DNA from: Aquarana catesbeiana | Lineage: Eukaryota; Chordata; Amphibia; Anura; Ranidae | DNA: 64,000 nt | Reading direction: 5' to 3' | Assembly (NCBI RefSeq): GCF_042186555.1 | Contig: NC_133327.1 | Coordinates: forward strand, 332,244,626-332,308,625 | Shown: positions 53,934-64,000 of the stretch, one piece after another | Position numbering within the stretch: the first letter of the stretch is position 1 | How the letters are laid out: every line of letters starts with the position of its first letter | Notes under the pieces: model-generated | What the model saw: the letters and a program-made list of their open reading frames with translations, nothing else | Databases searched by the model: none | What the model was told of the DNA's origin: nothing | Translations under genes and position numbers: made by a program

Positions 53934-55040
53934 ATGAGCAAGCAGAGTCATCATCTACATCACACTCGTTCCCATCGCTTGATGGCTGCAAGTGCTGGGA
54001 GAAATATCTCTGACATTTTCAAAAATCAAGCAGCGGTACTGAAAGTCACGGCTGGAGGCAAGATAGCGCCGATACACGCTGACGAGGATTTCAGCGAGGA
54101 CTCACAGTCGGCCATCGAGGATAATGGTAGAAGTTCTAGCTCTGATCACCCTCTTACCTATGAAGATATGTCATGCTTTGCAGCCGTCATAAAAGCCTCA
54201 TTTTCAGCCGCCATTACTGACCACAAAACCAGCCTGCTGGTCTTACAAGAAAAAATGGCCTCTACAGAGACAGCAGGGAAACAAAGAGACAAGGCTCTTA
54301 ATAGACTTGACAGAGTTGCTAACACACATGCTTTTCATTTCATCGATATGAATAGGTATTTAGAGGACCTCGACAACAGGGGGAGGCGTAATAACATTAG
54401 AGTCCATGGTATACCGAAATCTGTTACGGCAGACCAAATCACCCCAGTCCTACAAAGGGTCTTCAACAGCCTCCTTGAGAGGCCAGAGGACACAGACATT
54501 GAGTTTGTTAGAGCTCACAGAGCTCTCAGAGCTAGAGGCCCGGACACTATGCCCCCCGTGACATAATCTGCTGTCTGCAAAATTTCAGCCTCAAGGGGGA
54601 CATTATGTTTAAGGCACGCAGGAATGAGCATATTGTGTTTAATGGCGAGAACATAAAACTTTTTCAAGATCTCTCACAGATCACCCTAAAAAATGGCAGG
54701 GCTCTGTGACCTCTCCTGGATAAATTGTGGGAAAAAGACCTACGCTACACATGGCACTTCCCTTTTGCCCTGTTGGTGACTCACAACGGCAAGCAGCACA
54801 TGCTCCGCACACCCAGTGATCTTCCTGAGTTCTGTAACTCTCTTCAATTAGATCAGATTGATCTACCAGAGTGATATCAGGAATTCACCTTACCACCCAA
54901 AGATCGGAGCCTGCCTCATTCTCCCCTGACCACACCGGAGAAACACCACTCCAAAAAGCAAAAGCAGACCTGCCATGATGCCCAGCTGACGGGCACTCCC
55001 CGCAATAGGCCACAATCTTCCAAAAGCACTCTGGATGACT
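53934..55040 (+). pseudogene. L1-type ORF1 (RNA-binding protein), frameshifted
   Basis: ORF1 proteins coat LINE RNA as trimers. The ATG at 53934 (MSKQSHHLHHTRSHR) is preferred over the upstream GTG in the same frame. Residues about 75-145 (DMSCFAAVIKASFSAAITDH through FHFIDMNRYLEDLDN) have heptad-like spacing of a coiled coil. RRNNIRVHGIPKSVTADQI follows, the hallmark start of the L1 RRM-like domain, then FNSLLERPEDTDIEFVRAHR. The frame stops at 54566. The C-terminal domain continues in other frames (FKARRNEHIVFNGENIKLFQ at about 54606-54668) and ends near 55040. At least two frameshifts are needed. Confidence 0.8.
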
Positions 55041-56226
55041 GAATGAATGATTAGCCTTTCTAATGTTCAGGCTTGTTATGTTAAAAAAAAACGCTTGACT
55101 TAGGGCTAAACTGCTAGATATGCAACAGACTTATGTTGCTCATCTCATGGGCATGACTGTGTTCAGATATTCATACCAAGGTTCACAACGTCTGCTGCTC
55201 TACATGGAGTTATTTATACTTTGAGTTGTGGAAACACTTGCTGACATTAGGAGCCTCATACACTCAATGTTACCCCACCCCATGCGCTGCTTAAACTCCA
55301 CCAGGATCTTTGGGTGGCTCCTGCTCTTACTATCAAATGCCTCAAAATTTGTTACTGACGGCATTTGTAGGCCGCAAGCCACCCTATAACATTGGAGCCA
55401 TTAGGACATGAATAATCTGATCACTCCGTTTTTTTCTTACGTGCCCCGCCTCAGGCTTATTATTAGGGAAGACAGACGGAGGGGTCATGCCTGGATGTTT
55501 CTAGTGACAAAGACAGCCACCTGTTTCTTGTTCTTGTTTTGGTACAACTAGCTATGCAACAGTCAGTTTTTAAAACTTCAATTGAATTTCCCAAAAAGAG
55601 GGATAGGGGGCGTTGTTTCATGTTCCCTCCTAGTCACTCCTCAATGTGGACAGGTTCCCCACTAATTTTTTTTTTCCCCTTTTTTTTATTATTTTCTTGG
55701 GGCGTCAGTTACTGACTAATGTTAACTGTTTATTATCTTCTACTCACGATGCAGAGTAGACCATTGAGCACGTAGTATTAGGTTTAAATGGGCCGCAGCC
55801 TGACCATTTCTATACCAGTTGATAGTTATTTATCCTTTGTTTTTATCTTTTGTTTTTCTTCAGATAGATATATCTATCTAAATCTACATATCTATCTAAA
55901 TATACCTGGTTTAGTTGTTGCTGGTGTCCTCATCGGGCGTCTCCCTAGACCCCGCAATAGTGTTCCAGGTGGGGCTCCATTGGGCCCACCTGAGTGCACT
56001 AAACTTGATCCTCTGGGATGGCATATTCATCTAAAGAGGGTGTGATTTATCCTCTCATCTCTTACTTCTACCTATATTTCTTGCTTCTGCTTCCTTTCCT
56101 AGATTTCTAATCTGTTGTCTACTCTGGTGTTTAGAGTGTTAAGAATTTCCAGTCAAAACAGTAAATAACCAATATTTCCGAGTTGTATTCACAGGTGCTT
56201 ACTGTCATCTCTCTCTGAGCCTACAC
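55041..56226. other. Inter-ORF region of the LINE
   Basis: No coding text recognised. An ATCT-type simple sequence lies at about 55863-55905. Inter-ORF gaps of about 1 kb are seen in some fish and frog L1-type elements. An internal ORF1-to-ORF2 translation signal was not identified. Confidence 0.5.
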
Positions 56227-59200
56227 TATGGCCTACTCCGACCTGGGACGCAATCCAATGGCAATTTCACATAATGTAAAGGGCTTGAACATCCCCAAAA
56301 AGTGAACTACCCTCTTGAGAGAACTCAGAAAAGGTAGGCCCAGATTTGTTTTCTCCAGGAAACCCATTTCAAGACTAACCATGTATCGAGGCTCACCGAC
56401 TCTTACTTCACTGAGGCACACCACGCCACCAATGATCTGTACAAATCAAAAGGAGTCTTGATCTTGGTGAGTAAAGACGTCAAGTTCAAGCTTTCCCACA
56501 AATTAGTTGACCCAGGAGGAATATTTATCTTCCTAAAAGGGAAATGCGGCGGGGTTCCTCTTACTCTGGCTAATGCATACTTCCCTCACACAGCTCACCT
56601 CATGTTCTGCCAAAATTGATAAAAGAGCTGACGAGCTTTTGCTCGGGCTGTCTAATCCTTGGTGGGGATTTCAACATTCCTCTTAACCCACTAGAAGACC
56701 CCTCTTTGGGAAAGTCGCATATCACTCATAGAATTTTAAAAAGAATTAAAACCCTACTACATTCTCTAAATTTGATCGACACATGGCATTTCTCTCACCC
56801 AGCGGATAGAGACTATACCTTCTATTCAATCCTACTCTCCACTCAAGAATAGACTACTTATTCATCCCGCAAAGAGACCTCCAATTACTCTCAGGCACAA
56901 ATATAGGGCTACAGACTATCTCAGACCATGCTCCAATTTCCATCGCTCTGAACCTCTCAGAGCCTCCATCCAAATCCAATATTTGGAGACTAAATTCTTC
57001 CCTACTGACAGACCCATCTCTACTACCGACATTGACCTCCTCATTGGTTGACTTTTTCAAACGCAACATAACTCCTGACATAGACCCTCTGATGGTATGG
57101 GAAGCTCACAAGTGCTATGTTAGAGGGGAATTAATCAAAATGGGAACCCAAAGGAAAAAAAAAAACAGAAAAAAAAATCACACAATTGACAAATTAAATT
57201 AGTTCACTAGAATCCCTACATAAACACTCCCTTATAACCCAATTGGCGGCGGCCCTTTTGGAAACTAGGAAAACTCTTCAGCAGTTATTAGATACTAAAA
57301 CTAAAGGATTCCTTTTTTTTTAAGAAATGGTTATACTATGAGCATAGCGACAATACAGGTAAGATATTAGCTAGGGCCTTAAAGGGACAGATCGCTCAAC
57401 ACAATATTCTAGGCGTTCAAAATAAAGATGGTAAAATAGACAGATCCATGACTTTCATGACTACTACACTAACTTGTATAACTTACCAACTCCTCACAAA
57501 CCGACAGACATACTGGGCAACAGATCACAGGCTATACTAGACTATTTAAAAGATTCCGACCTGCCCTCACTCACTGAGGAAGATATTTCAGTCTTGGAGA
57601 GCCCCATAGATGCCTCAGAAATCAGACTTGCCATTAAAAATTTAAAGTCAGGTAAGAGCCCAGGCCCTGACGGATTTAGTGCCATCTACTACAAAACGTT
57701 TGTTGACCTACTAACTTCACCCCTCAGGGATGCACTGAACTCATTATCCAAACAAAGATCAGTGCCATCAGATTTTCTATCAGCGTACATCACAGTGATA
57801 CCCAAGTCCGGCAAGGATCCATTAAATTGTGCCAGCTATAGGCCAATCTCTTTGCTGAACCTGGATACCAAACTCATGGCTAAAATTATAGCTAATAGGC
57901 TAAGACCCCTACTTCATAACCTTATTGGCTCAGGCCAAGCGGGATTCATGCCTGGAAGAGAGGCCAAGGACAATGTGACAAAGTCCCTGGACCTGATCTA
58001 CGCAGCCCACCAGCGAAAGATCGAGGGCCTTCTCCTGTCAACAGACGCAGAGAAGGCCTTCGATCGAGTAGCGTGGGACTACATGTTGGAAACATGTAAA
58101 CACATGGGGTTGGGCCCACACATGATGGCATGGATTGCGGCACTATATCAAGGCTCTTCAGCCAGGCTTAAAATAAACGGCACGCTGTCAAATAGAGTAA
58201 GCATAAAAAATGGGACAAGACAAGGCTGCCCTTTGTCGCCCTTACTCTTTATTATGTCACTCGAACCGTTCATCAGACACATAATAGCAAACAAATCTAT
58301 TAAGGGATTCCGGATCTCTTATAAAGAATACAAAGTCATCGCATGATCGGATGATCTTTTGTTCTCCCTGACCGACCCACACATTTCCACACATCCCCTC
58401 ACTTATGAAAGAGTTCTTACGTTATGGCTACATCTCCAATCTCAAAATAAACTATTCTAAATCTGAAGCAATGAACATTTGACTACCAGAGCTCAGTTTG
58501 AAATTAGCACAGAACAATAGTCCCTTTAAGTGGGAATCAGTGGCCATTAAATATCTTGGGATCTGGCTGACCCCCAAACTTTCATCAACCTTTGACCACA
58601 ACTTCCCCCCTATCCTCAAATCTATTGAAAAGGATCCTAAAGAGTGGCACCCGAAATACTTCTCATGGTTTGGCAGAGCAGCCATTTGCAAAATGACTGT
58701 TTTGCCAAAAATTCTTTACCTATTCTGTACATTGCCCATAAAACTACCTCGGAGCTTCTTCAAAGCCCTCCATTCACTGCAAATGAAATTAATTTGGGCC
58801 CATAAATCACCTCGTATAAAATCTATCCTACTTACTAGACCCAAGGCTTTGGAGGGTTTGGGCATCCCAGACTTCAAAGCTTACTATCACGCTTCACACA
58901 TTGGCCGTATCATCGACTGGCACTGCCACTCGAACCTCAAAGATTGGGTTTCAATGGAAAATGACATGGGCACAGTTCCCCTACACTTCTCTCCATGGAT
59001 ACCCTAAACAAAATACCCCCAGTCCATGAAATCACATCCCCTGGTAGGCACCACACTTGAAATATTCCACACTCTAGTTAAACACTCCAAATTCTCCACA
59101 TCTCTAAGCCCACTTACCCCATTGCAGGATAACCCAGGTTTCCCACCAGGAATAGGGAATCGTTTACTGAGACCAACAGACAAGAAACTGCCCCTCCTTG

Positions 59201-60050
59201 CTTTACATTGCTTTACCAATAAGACAATGAAAGATTTCAACCAATTCAAGGTAGACAACAATACCCCCTCATGCCCATGGGGTCATATCTTCAGGTACGC
59301 CACTACTCCAATAATAACGCACGCAGAAGTCACTTCATAAGAGACCTCACTGAGTTTGAGTTGGTGTGCTTAAAAGGAGAATAGGTTCAGAAATCTACCT
59401 CTACCTCATACGCATGGTTACAAAATCTGAAGTCACTGGGCCCAGACAGGTTCAGAGAGAGATGGACAGATGAGCTTGGAATACCAGTCACAGATGACGA
59501 ATGGGAAAGATCCTGTATTTTAGCCCACAGATGTTCACTCAGCATTCGAATGCAGGAAACTGCATATAAAATTCTGACCCAATGGTATGCCACCCCAGAG
59601 AAAATCCACAAGTGGTATCCTCAGTCTTCAGATATCTGCTGGAGATGCTGTAAACAAAAAGGTACCTTACTACTTATTTGGTGGCAATGTGAAATACTAC
59701 TACCATTATGGTCCAAAATGAAAGAGACTATTTATCAAATTACGGAGACCAAACTTAAACTTGATGCAGCCTGTTGTCTGTTACATATTTCAAATTTTTC
59801 TTTCAAGAAATACAAGAATTCCCTCTCTAGACATATGATAAATGCGGCTAACTCTCTGATACCTCTTTTTTGGAAATCAATGAGTACCCCCACTCTGAAA
59901 GACTGACTACACAAGGTCTCCTCCATCTGTGAGATGGAGGACACCAAGGCCCAGTCTACTGAGATCGTGGACCATTACCACAAAACTTGGTCTCCTTGGT
60001 TTATCTTTAGATACTCTCAGACTTATGAAAATTTGATATGTCAATCATGA
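56227..60050 (+). pseudogene. L1-type ORF2 (endonuclease, reverse transcriptase, C-terminal knuckle)
   Basis: About 1,275 codons if frames are joined, a normal L1 ORF2 length. Endonuclease: SHNVKGLNIPKK then TGA at codon 26, later LILGGDFNIPLNPLEDPSLG (56616-56852). RT is the long frame 57474-58346: KSGKSPGPDGFSAIYYK, ASYRPISLLNLDTKLMAKII, SGQAGFMPGREAKDN, LLLSTDAEKAFDRVAWDYM (catalytic Asp) and NGTRQGCPLSPLLF. The YADD box is destroyed: TGA at 58344 replaces Tyr and Ser replaces Ala, leaving stop-S-D-D. Connector text follows (58498-59340: YLGIWLTPKLSS, ILYLFCTLPIKLPRSFF). Then comes CWRCCKQKGTLLLIWWQCE (about 59639) and a tail to the TGA at 60050. Confidence 0.88.
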
Positions 60051-60440
60051 TTCACTGAATCTCACAACTACACCTTACATGAACGCACTACCCCTGAAAG
60101 TCTTCTTAAACCCTACTTCAAGACTTGGAATACATAGTGTTACATTTGGTTTCACTGAACACCTGTCACGATACTTGCTTGATCTTAGACGACAATTTCT
60201 GGTAATTCAAAGCATCCTCTCAATACAATACAAACCAACACACCCTAGTAGGGTGACAACACTTTCTTCTCTTTCTCCCTACTTCCTTTTCTTAACTTTG
60301 TCTCATCTCTCTTTAAATATAGCAAATGGAAAATTATATTAAGTTGGTGGTGGAGTTTGTCACCATGCTCAAGGCCCAGGCATTGCACATGGTCCACTTT
60401 GTTATTTTTGTTTTAATATACTTCCACCAACTGATCTAGA
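60051..60440 (+). other. Probable 3' UTR of the L1-type LINE
   Basis: Follows the ORF2 stop. CT-rich text (CTTTCTTCTCTTTCTCC) and GGTGGTGGAGTTTGTCACCA are present. No poly(A) tail was found before the next repeat near 60450. Confidence 0.5.
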
Positions 60441-60449
60441 AGACACTGG

Positions 60450-60973
60450 GGCTGATTTACGAAACATTTGCGCCATGAGTTGCAGCGCACGCTGATGCGC
60501 GAAGGACTTTTTCATATTTACAAAACATTTGCGCCGTTAACACAGCGCAATTCCACATTTTCTATTCTCTTCCCGGTGCACGGGAGGTGGCGATCGGTGT
60601 GCCACTATAGACATAGCGCACGGCATCTTTAACTTAAAATTTAAACAAGCTGAAAGTGCCAATATTATGGGGGTGATGTGGGTGATGTGGGTGATGTGAG
60701 GAAGTATAATAACTACCCAAGTAACAAATATGCCCAAAATAGAATGAGTAAGTAACTTTATTTGAACAAGCCTGCTGTGCCGGCAGGTACATTTAGAACT
60801 GCAGGAGGTCAATTTATGCACCACGCATGCGCAAACAGCATTTGAGCTTGTTCAAATGATTTGGTTCACTGCGCCGGCAAAATCTTAGTAAATGTCAAGC
60901 AACGTACATGCATTTGCATAGGTTGAACGGGTGCACCTCTAAAATTTTTTTTTTTTAACGCTGGTTCACTTTG
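60450..60973. other. Repeat-like stretch of unknown class
   Basis: GCTGATTTACGAAACATTTG and ACAAAACATTTGCGCCGTTA are near-duplicates about 60 bp apart. GGGTGATGTG repeats three times near 60669-60697. It is probably an interspersed anuran repeat; its ends are not defined. Confidence 0.4.
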
Positions 60974-62960
60974 CAGCTATAATGAAATGTCGGTCCGGCA
61001 ATACACATAAAAGTTCACTGATAAAAACAGCATTAAGAAAAAAAACAAAATTAAAAAAAAAAATATGGAGTGGGGGTCCCCCTCAAAATCCATACCAGGC
61101 CCTTCAGGTCTGGTATGGATTTTAAGGGGAAGCTAGCACCAAAATTTTTAAAAAAATGGCGTGGGGGTCCCCCTAAAAATCCATACCAGACCGTTATCTG
61201 AGCAAACAACCTGGCAGGCCGCAGGAAAAGAGGGGGGGACAATAGAGCGCCCCCTCCTGAACCGTACCAGGCCACATGCCCTCAAAATTGGGAGGGTGCT
61301 TTGGGGTCCCCCCAAAGCACTTTGTCCCCATGTTGATGGGGAGAAGGGCCTCATCCCCACAACCCTTGCCCGGTGGTTGTGGGGGTCTGCAGGTGGGGGG
61401 CTTATCAGAATCTGGAAGCCCCCTTTAACAAGGGGACCCCCAGATCTCGGCCCCCCCTGTGTGAAATGGTAATGGGGTACAAAAGTACCCCTACCATTTC
61501 ACAAAAAAAGTGTTAAAAATGTTAAAAATGACAAGAGACAGTTTTTGACAATTCCTTTATTTAAAGTCTTCTTCTTTCCATCTTCTTCGGGTCTTCTTCC
61601 TTCTTCCTTCCTTCATCCTTCGGTTTCTTCCTCCATCTTCTTCTTCCTCTGCTTCTTCCTCCGATCCTCTGCTTCTTGCTCTGGTGTTCTCGTCCGGCAT
61701 CTTCTTCTGCGGCGACTTCTTCCCCGCTTCGTTCTTGGGGCGCTCCGCATCTATGGGAGGCTCCCGCTGTGTGACGCTTCTCTTTTTCTGACACTTATAT
61801 AATGGAACCGTGCTTCAGAGGGGACAGGGTCACCGGGTGGCCCCGCCCTCCGTTATATAAGAAGTGTCAGAAGAAGAGAAGCGTCACACAGCGGGAGCCT
61901 CCCATGGATGTGAAGCGGCCCAAGAACGAAGCAGGGAAGAAGACGCCGCATCCATGGGAGGCTCCCGTTGTGTGATGCTTCTCTTCTTCTGACACTTTTA
62001 TAACGGAACCGTGCTTCAGAGGGGACGGGGTCACCGGGTGGCCCAGCCCTCCATTATATAAGAAGTGTCAGAAGAAGAGAAGCGTCACACAGCGGGAGCC
62101 TCCCATGGATGTGGAGCGGCCCGAGAATGAGGTGGGGAAGAAAACGCCGTGGAGGAAGATGCCGGATGAAAACACCGGAGCAAGAAGCAGAGGATCAGAG
62201 GAAGAAGCAGAGGAAGAAGAAGATGGAGGAAGAAACCGAAGGAAGAAGAAAGGAAGAAGGAAGAAGACCCGAAGAAGATGGAAAGAAGAAGACTTTAAAT
62301 AAAGGAATTGTCAAAAAGGTCTCATTTTTAACATTTTTGACACTTTTTTTGTGAAATGGTAGGGGTACTTTTGTATCCCATTACCATTTCACATGGGGGG
62401 CCCGGGAACTGGGGGTCCCCGTGTTAAAGGGGGCTTCCAGATTCTGATAAGCCCCCCGCCCACAGACCCCCACAACCACCGTTCAAGGGTTGTGGGGATG
62501 AGGCCCTTGTCCCCATAAACATGGGGACATGGTGCTTTGGGAGGACCCCAAAGCACCCTCCCAATGTTGAGGGCATGTGGCCTGGTACGGTTCAGGAGGG
62601 CGCCGCTCTCTCATCCCCCCCTCTTTTCCTGCAGCCTACCAGGTTGCGTGCTCATATAAGGGTTTGGTATGGGTTTTTGGGGGACCCCCATGCCATTTTT
62701 TCTTACATTTTGGCGCAGGGTTCCCCTTAAAATTCATACCAGACCTGAAGGGCCTGGTATGGATTTTGAGGGGGACCCCCATGCCATTTTTTTATTTTGG
62801 CGTGGGGTTCCCCTTAATATCCATACCAGACCTGAAGGGCCTGGTATGGAATTTTGGGGAAACCCCACGCATTTTTTTTTTTCTCAATTTTTTTTTCTTA
62901 ATGCTGTTTTTATCAATGAACTTTTATGTGTATTGCCGCACCGACATTTCATTATAGCCG
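60974..62960. mobile_element. ~2-kb foldback element with ~1-kb inverted arms
   Basis: GCAGCTATAATGAAATGTCG near 60974 is mirrored by CGACATTTCATTATAGCCGC near 62940. Arms pair outward to a centre near 61950: GTGAAATGGTAATGGGGTAC at 61462 against GTAT...CCATTACCATTTCAC at 62375, and CTTCTTCCTCTGCTTCTTCC at 61641 against GGAAGAAGCAGAGGAAGAAG at 62199. Two smaller palindromes sit inside around 61755-61905 and 61945-62110, each with GGGAGCCTCCCATGGATG-type text. Parts are shared with 31580-33244. The Glu/Lys/Arg-rich frames are compositional. Confidence 0.8.
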
Positions 62961-62987
62961 CGAGTAGTTTTAAATAACTTTTATTCC

Positions 62988-63937
62988 TTAAGGGCCAGTT
63001 CACACCACATGCAGTCCAGTGCATTTTTTTGTGCATCAAAAACGCATGGAAAGTAGGTTATATGGTTTTCAATGGCATAGTTCACACCAGTGCTTGCAGT
63101 TTCAGTGTGTTTCCAGTTCCCGAAAAAAAAGTAGAACATGCTGCATTTTTTATGCACTGGACTGTACTGGAACGCTGTAAAATGCATCAAAAACGCACTG
63201 GAACGCACCTAAATGCACCAAAAATGCACTGCAACACACTTGTCCTTATTTAAGGTTAAGAAAAAAGAGGGGGGAAAAAAGCACTGGACTGCATCAAAAT
63301 GCACCAAAAACGCACTGGAACGCATCAAAAACGTGCATGCAGAAAAGCACCTGGAACGCATCCGGACTGCATTTCTATGATGTGAACTGGCCAGTTCACA
63401 CCATAGAAACGCATCCGGGCACGTTCCAGGTGCTTTTCTGCATGCGCGTTTTTGATGCGTTCCAGTGCGTTTTTGGTGCATTTTTGATGCAGTCCAGTGC
63501 TTTTTCCCCCTCTTTTTTCCTAACCTTAAATAAGGACAAGTGTGTTGCAGTGCATTTTTTGGTGCATGTCGGTGCATTTTTGATGCGTTCCAGTGTGTTT
63601 TTGATGCGTTTTTGGTGCATTTTTGATGCAGTCCAGTGCTTTTTCCCCCTCTTTTTTCTTCACCTTAAATTAAGACAAGTGTGTTGCAGTGCGTTTTTGG
63701 TGCATTTAGGTACGTTCTGGTGCGTTCCTGTGTGTTTTTGATGCATTTTACAGTTTTCCAGTACAGTCCAATGCAGAAAAAATGCAGCATGTTCTACTTT
63801 TTTTTCTGGAACTGGAACGCACTGAAACTGCAAGCACTGTTGTGAACTATGCCATTGAAAACCATATAACCGACTTTCCATGCATTTTTGATGCATAAAA
63901 TATGCACTGGACTGCATTGGTGTGAACTGGCCCTTAA
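62988..63937. mobile_element. TTAA-bounded inverted-dimer element
   Basis: Outer ends TTAAGGGCCAGTTCACACCA (62988) and its reverse complement ending at 63937; TTAA at both borders. The exact centre TGTGAACTGGCCAGTTCACA (63381-63400) is the same end sequence meeting itself, so two units lie tail to tail. The left unit is 403 bp and the right 547 bp. The right one has an extra internal repeat: GCAGTCCAGTGCTTTTTCCC occurs at 63488 and again at 63628. Interior text is built from TTTTTGATGCGTTCCAGTG-like strings. Confidence 0.85.
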
Positions 63938-64000
63938 ACAATTTGGAATATTTAAAGGCATTTCTCCTTGTTTCGTTTTTGGGGTTGTCCAATTGGTGAC
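63938..64000. other. Window end, unassigned
   Basis: Too short to classify. Confidence 0.3.

Larger units (their letters stand above)
53867..60440 (+). mobile_element. Near full-length L1-type LINE
   Basis: About 6.5 kb. It consists of a short 5' leader (from about 53867), ORF1 (53934 to about 55040), a ~1.2-kb inter-ORF region, ORF2 (56227-60050) and ~390 bp of 3' UTR. Non-LTR elements move by nicking the target and reverse-transcribing their RNA in place. No poly(A) tail or target duplication could be found at the right edge, where another repeat begins near 60450. Both ORFs are broken, so it cannot act alone. Confidence 0.8.

Noticed and set aside
61545..61802. 85-codon frame with a Phe/Ser-rich start like a signal peptide
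   Set aside because: The CTTCTT tract of the foldback arm creates Phe, Ser and Leu codons. It is not a gene.
62105..62354. Two overlapping frames rich in Glu, Lys and Arg
   Set aside because: They come from a GAAGAA-rich arm of the foldback element, and the other arm gives matching frames on the opposite strand. No domain or constraint is visible.
63029..63992. Several frames of 74 to 134 codons on both strands rich in Phe, Ala, Cys or Lys, His, Asn
   Set aside because: They are produced by the repeated TTTTTGATGCGTTCCAG-type text of the inverted dimer, and they are mirrored on both strands.

Overview
The window is vertebrate nuclear DNA, almost certainly from a frog and probably from a true frog (Ranidae or a close ranoid). 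It is AT-rich and has no bacterial-style gene packing. It is crowded with LINE, Ty3/gypsy, Tc1, hAT and piggyBac-type (TTAA-flanked) elements of kinds I associate with anuran genomes. The species call is inference from repeat families recognised by eye. I found no host protein-coding exon, tRNA, rRNA or CRISPR array. Every protein-like signal I could support belongs to a mobile element.

Layout. 1-5.2 kb: small DNA-transposon pieces, a 5'-truncated L1-type LINE on the minus strand, an inverted TTAA-element fragment and a CR1-like scrap. 6.85-12.74 kb: a 5.9-kb TTAA-bounded composite with the remains of a piggyBac transposase, a three-copy ~357-bp tandem array and a 1.07-kb palindrome. 14.2-17.5 kb: a decayed minus-strand L1-type LINE with other DNA inserted. 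18.9-20.2 kb: a TTAA element and a Tc1 transposase tail. 21.72-26.71 kb: a complete but dead Ty3/gypsy chromovirus on the minus strand. It carries a self-priming signature of the Tf1/sushi type. 29.3-30.05 kb: a Tc1 deletion derivative. 31.26-36.26 kb: a minus-strand RTE-BovB LINE broken by two younger insertions, each with target-site duplications. 38.36-40.11 kb: three TTAA elements laid end to end, sharing TTAA junctions. 41-45 kb: Tc1 pieces and a 34-bp minisatellite of about 24 copies. 45-52.4 kb: hAT-like and LINE scraps, hairpins and more TTAA elements. 53.87-60.44 kb: a near full-length plus-strand L1-type LINE with both ORFs broken. 61-64 kb: a ~2-kb foldback element and a ~0.95-kb inverted-dimer element.

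The elements are layered in time. BovB was in place before an L1-type LINE and a hAT-like foldback element landed in it. A Tc1 element was hit by a short LINE insertion. A TTAA element carries another TTAA element inside it. The two observations most worth following are the self-priming architecture of the gypsy element (its post-LTR sequence is complementary to its predicted mRNA 5' end) and BovB, a LINE known for horizontal transfer between vertebrates, in a frog context. All reading frames described here are broken copies.
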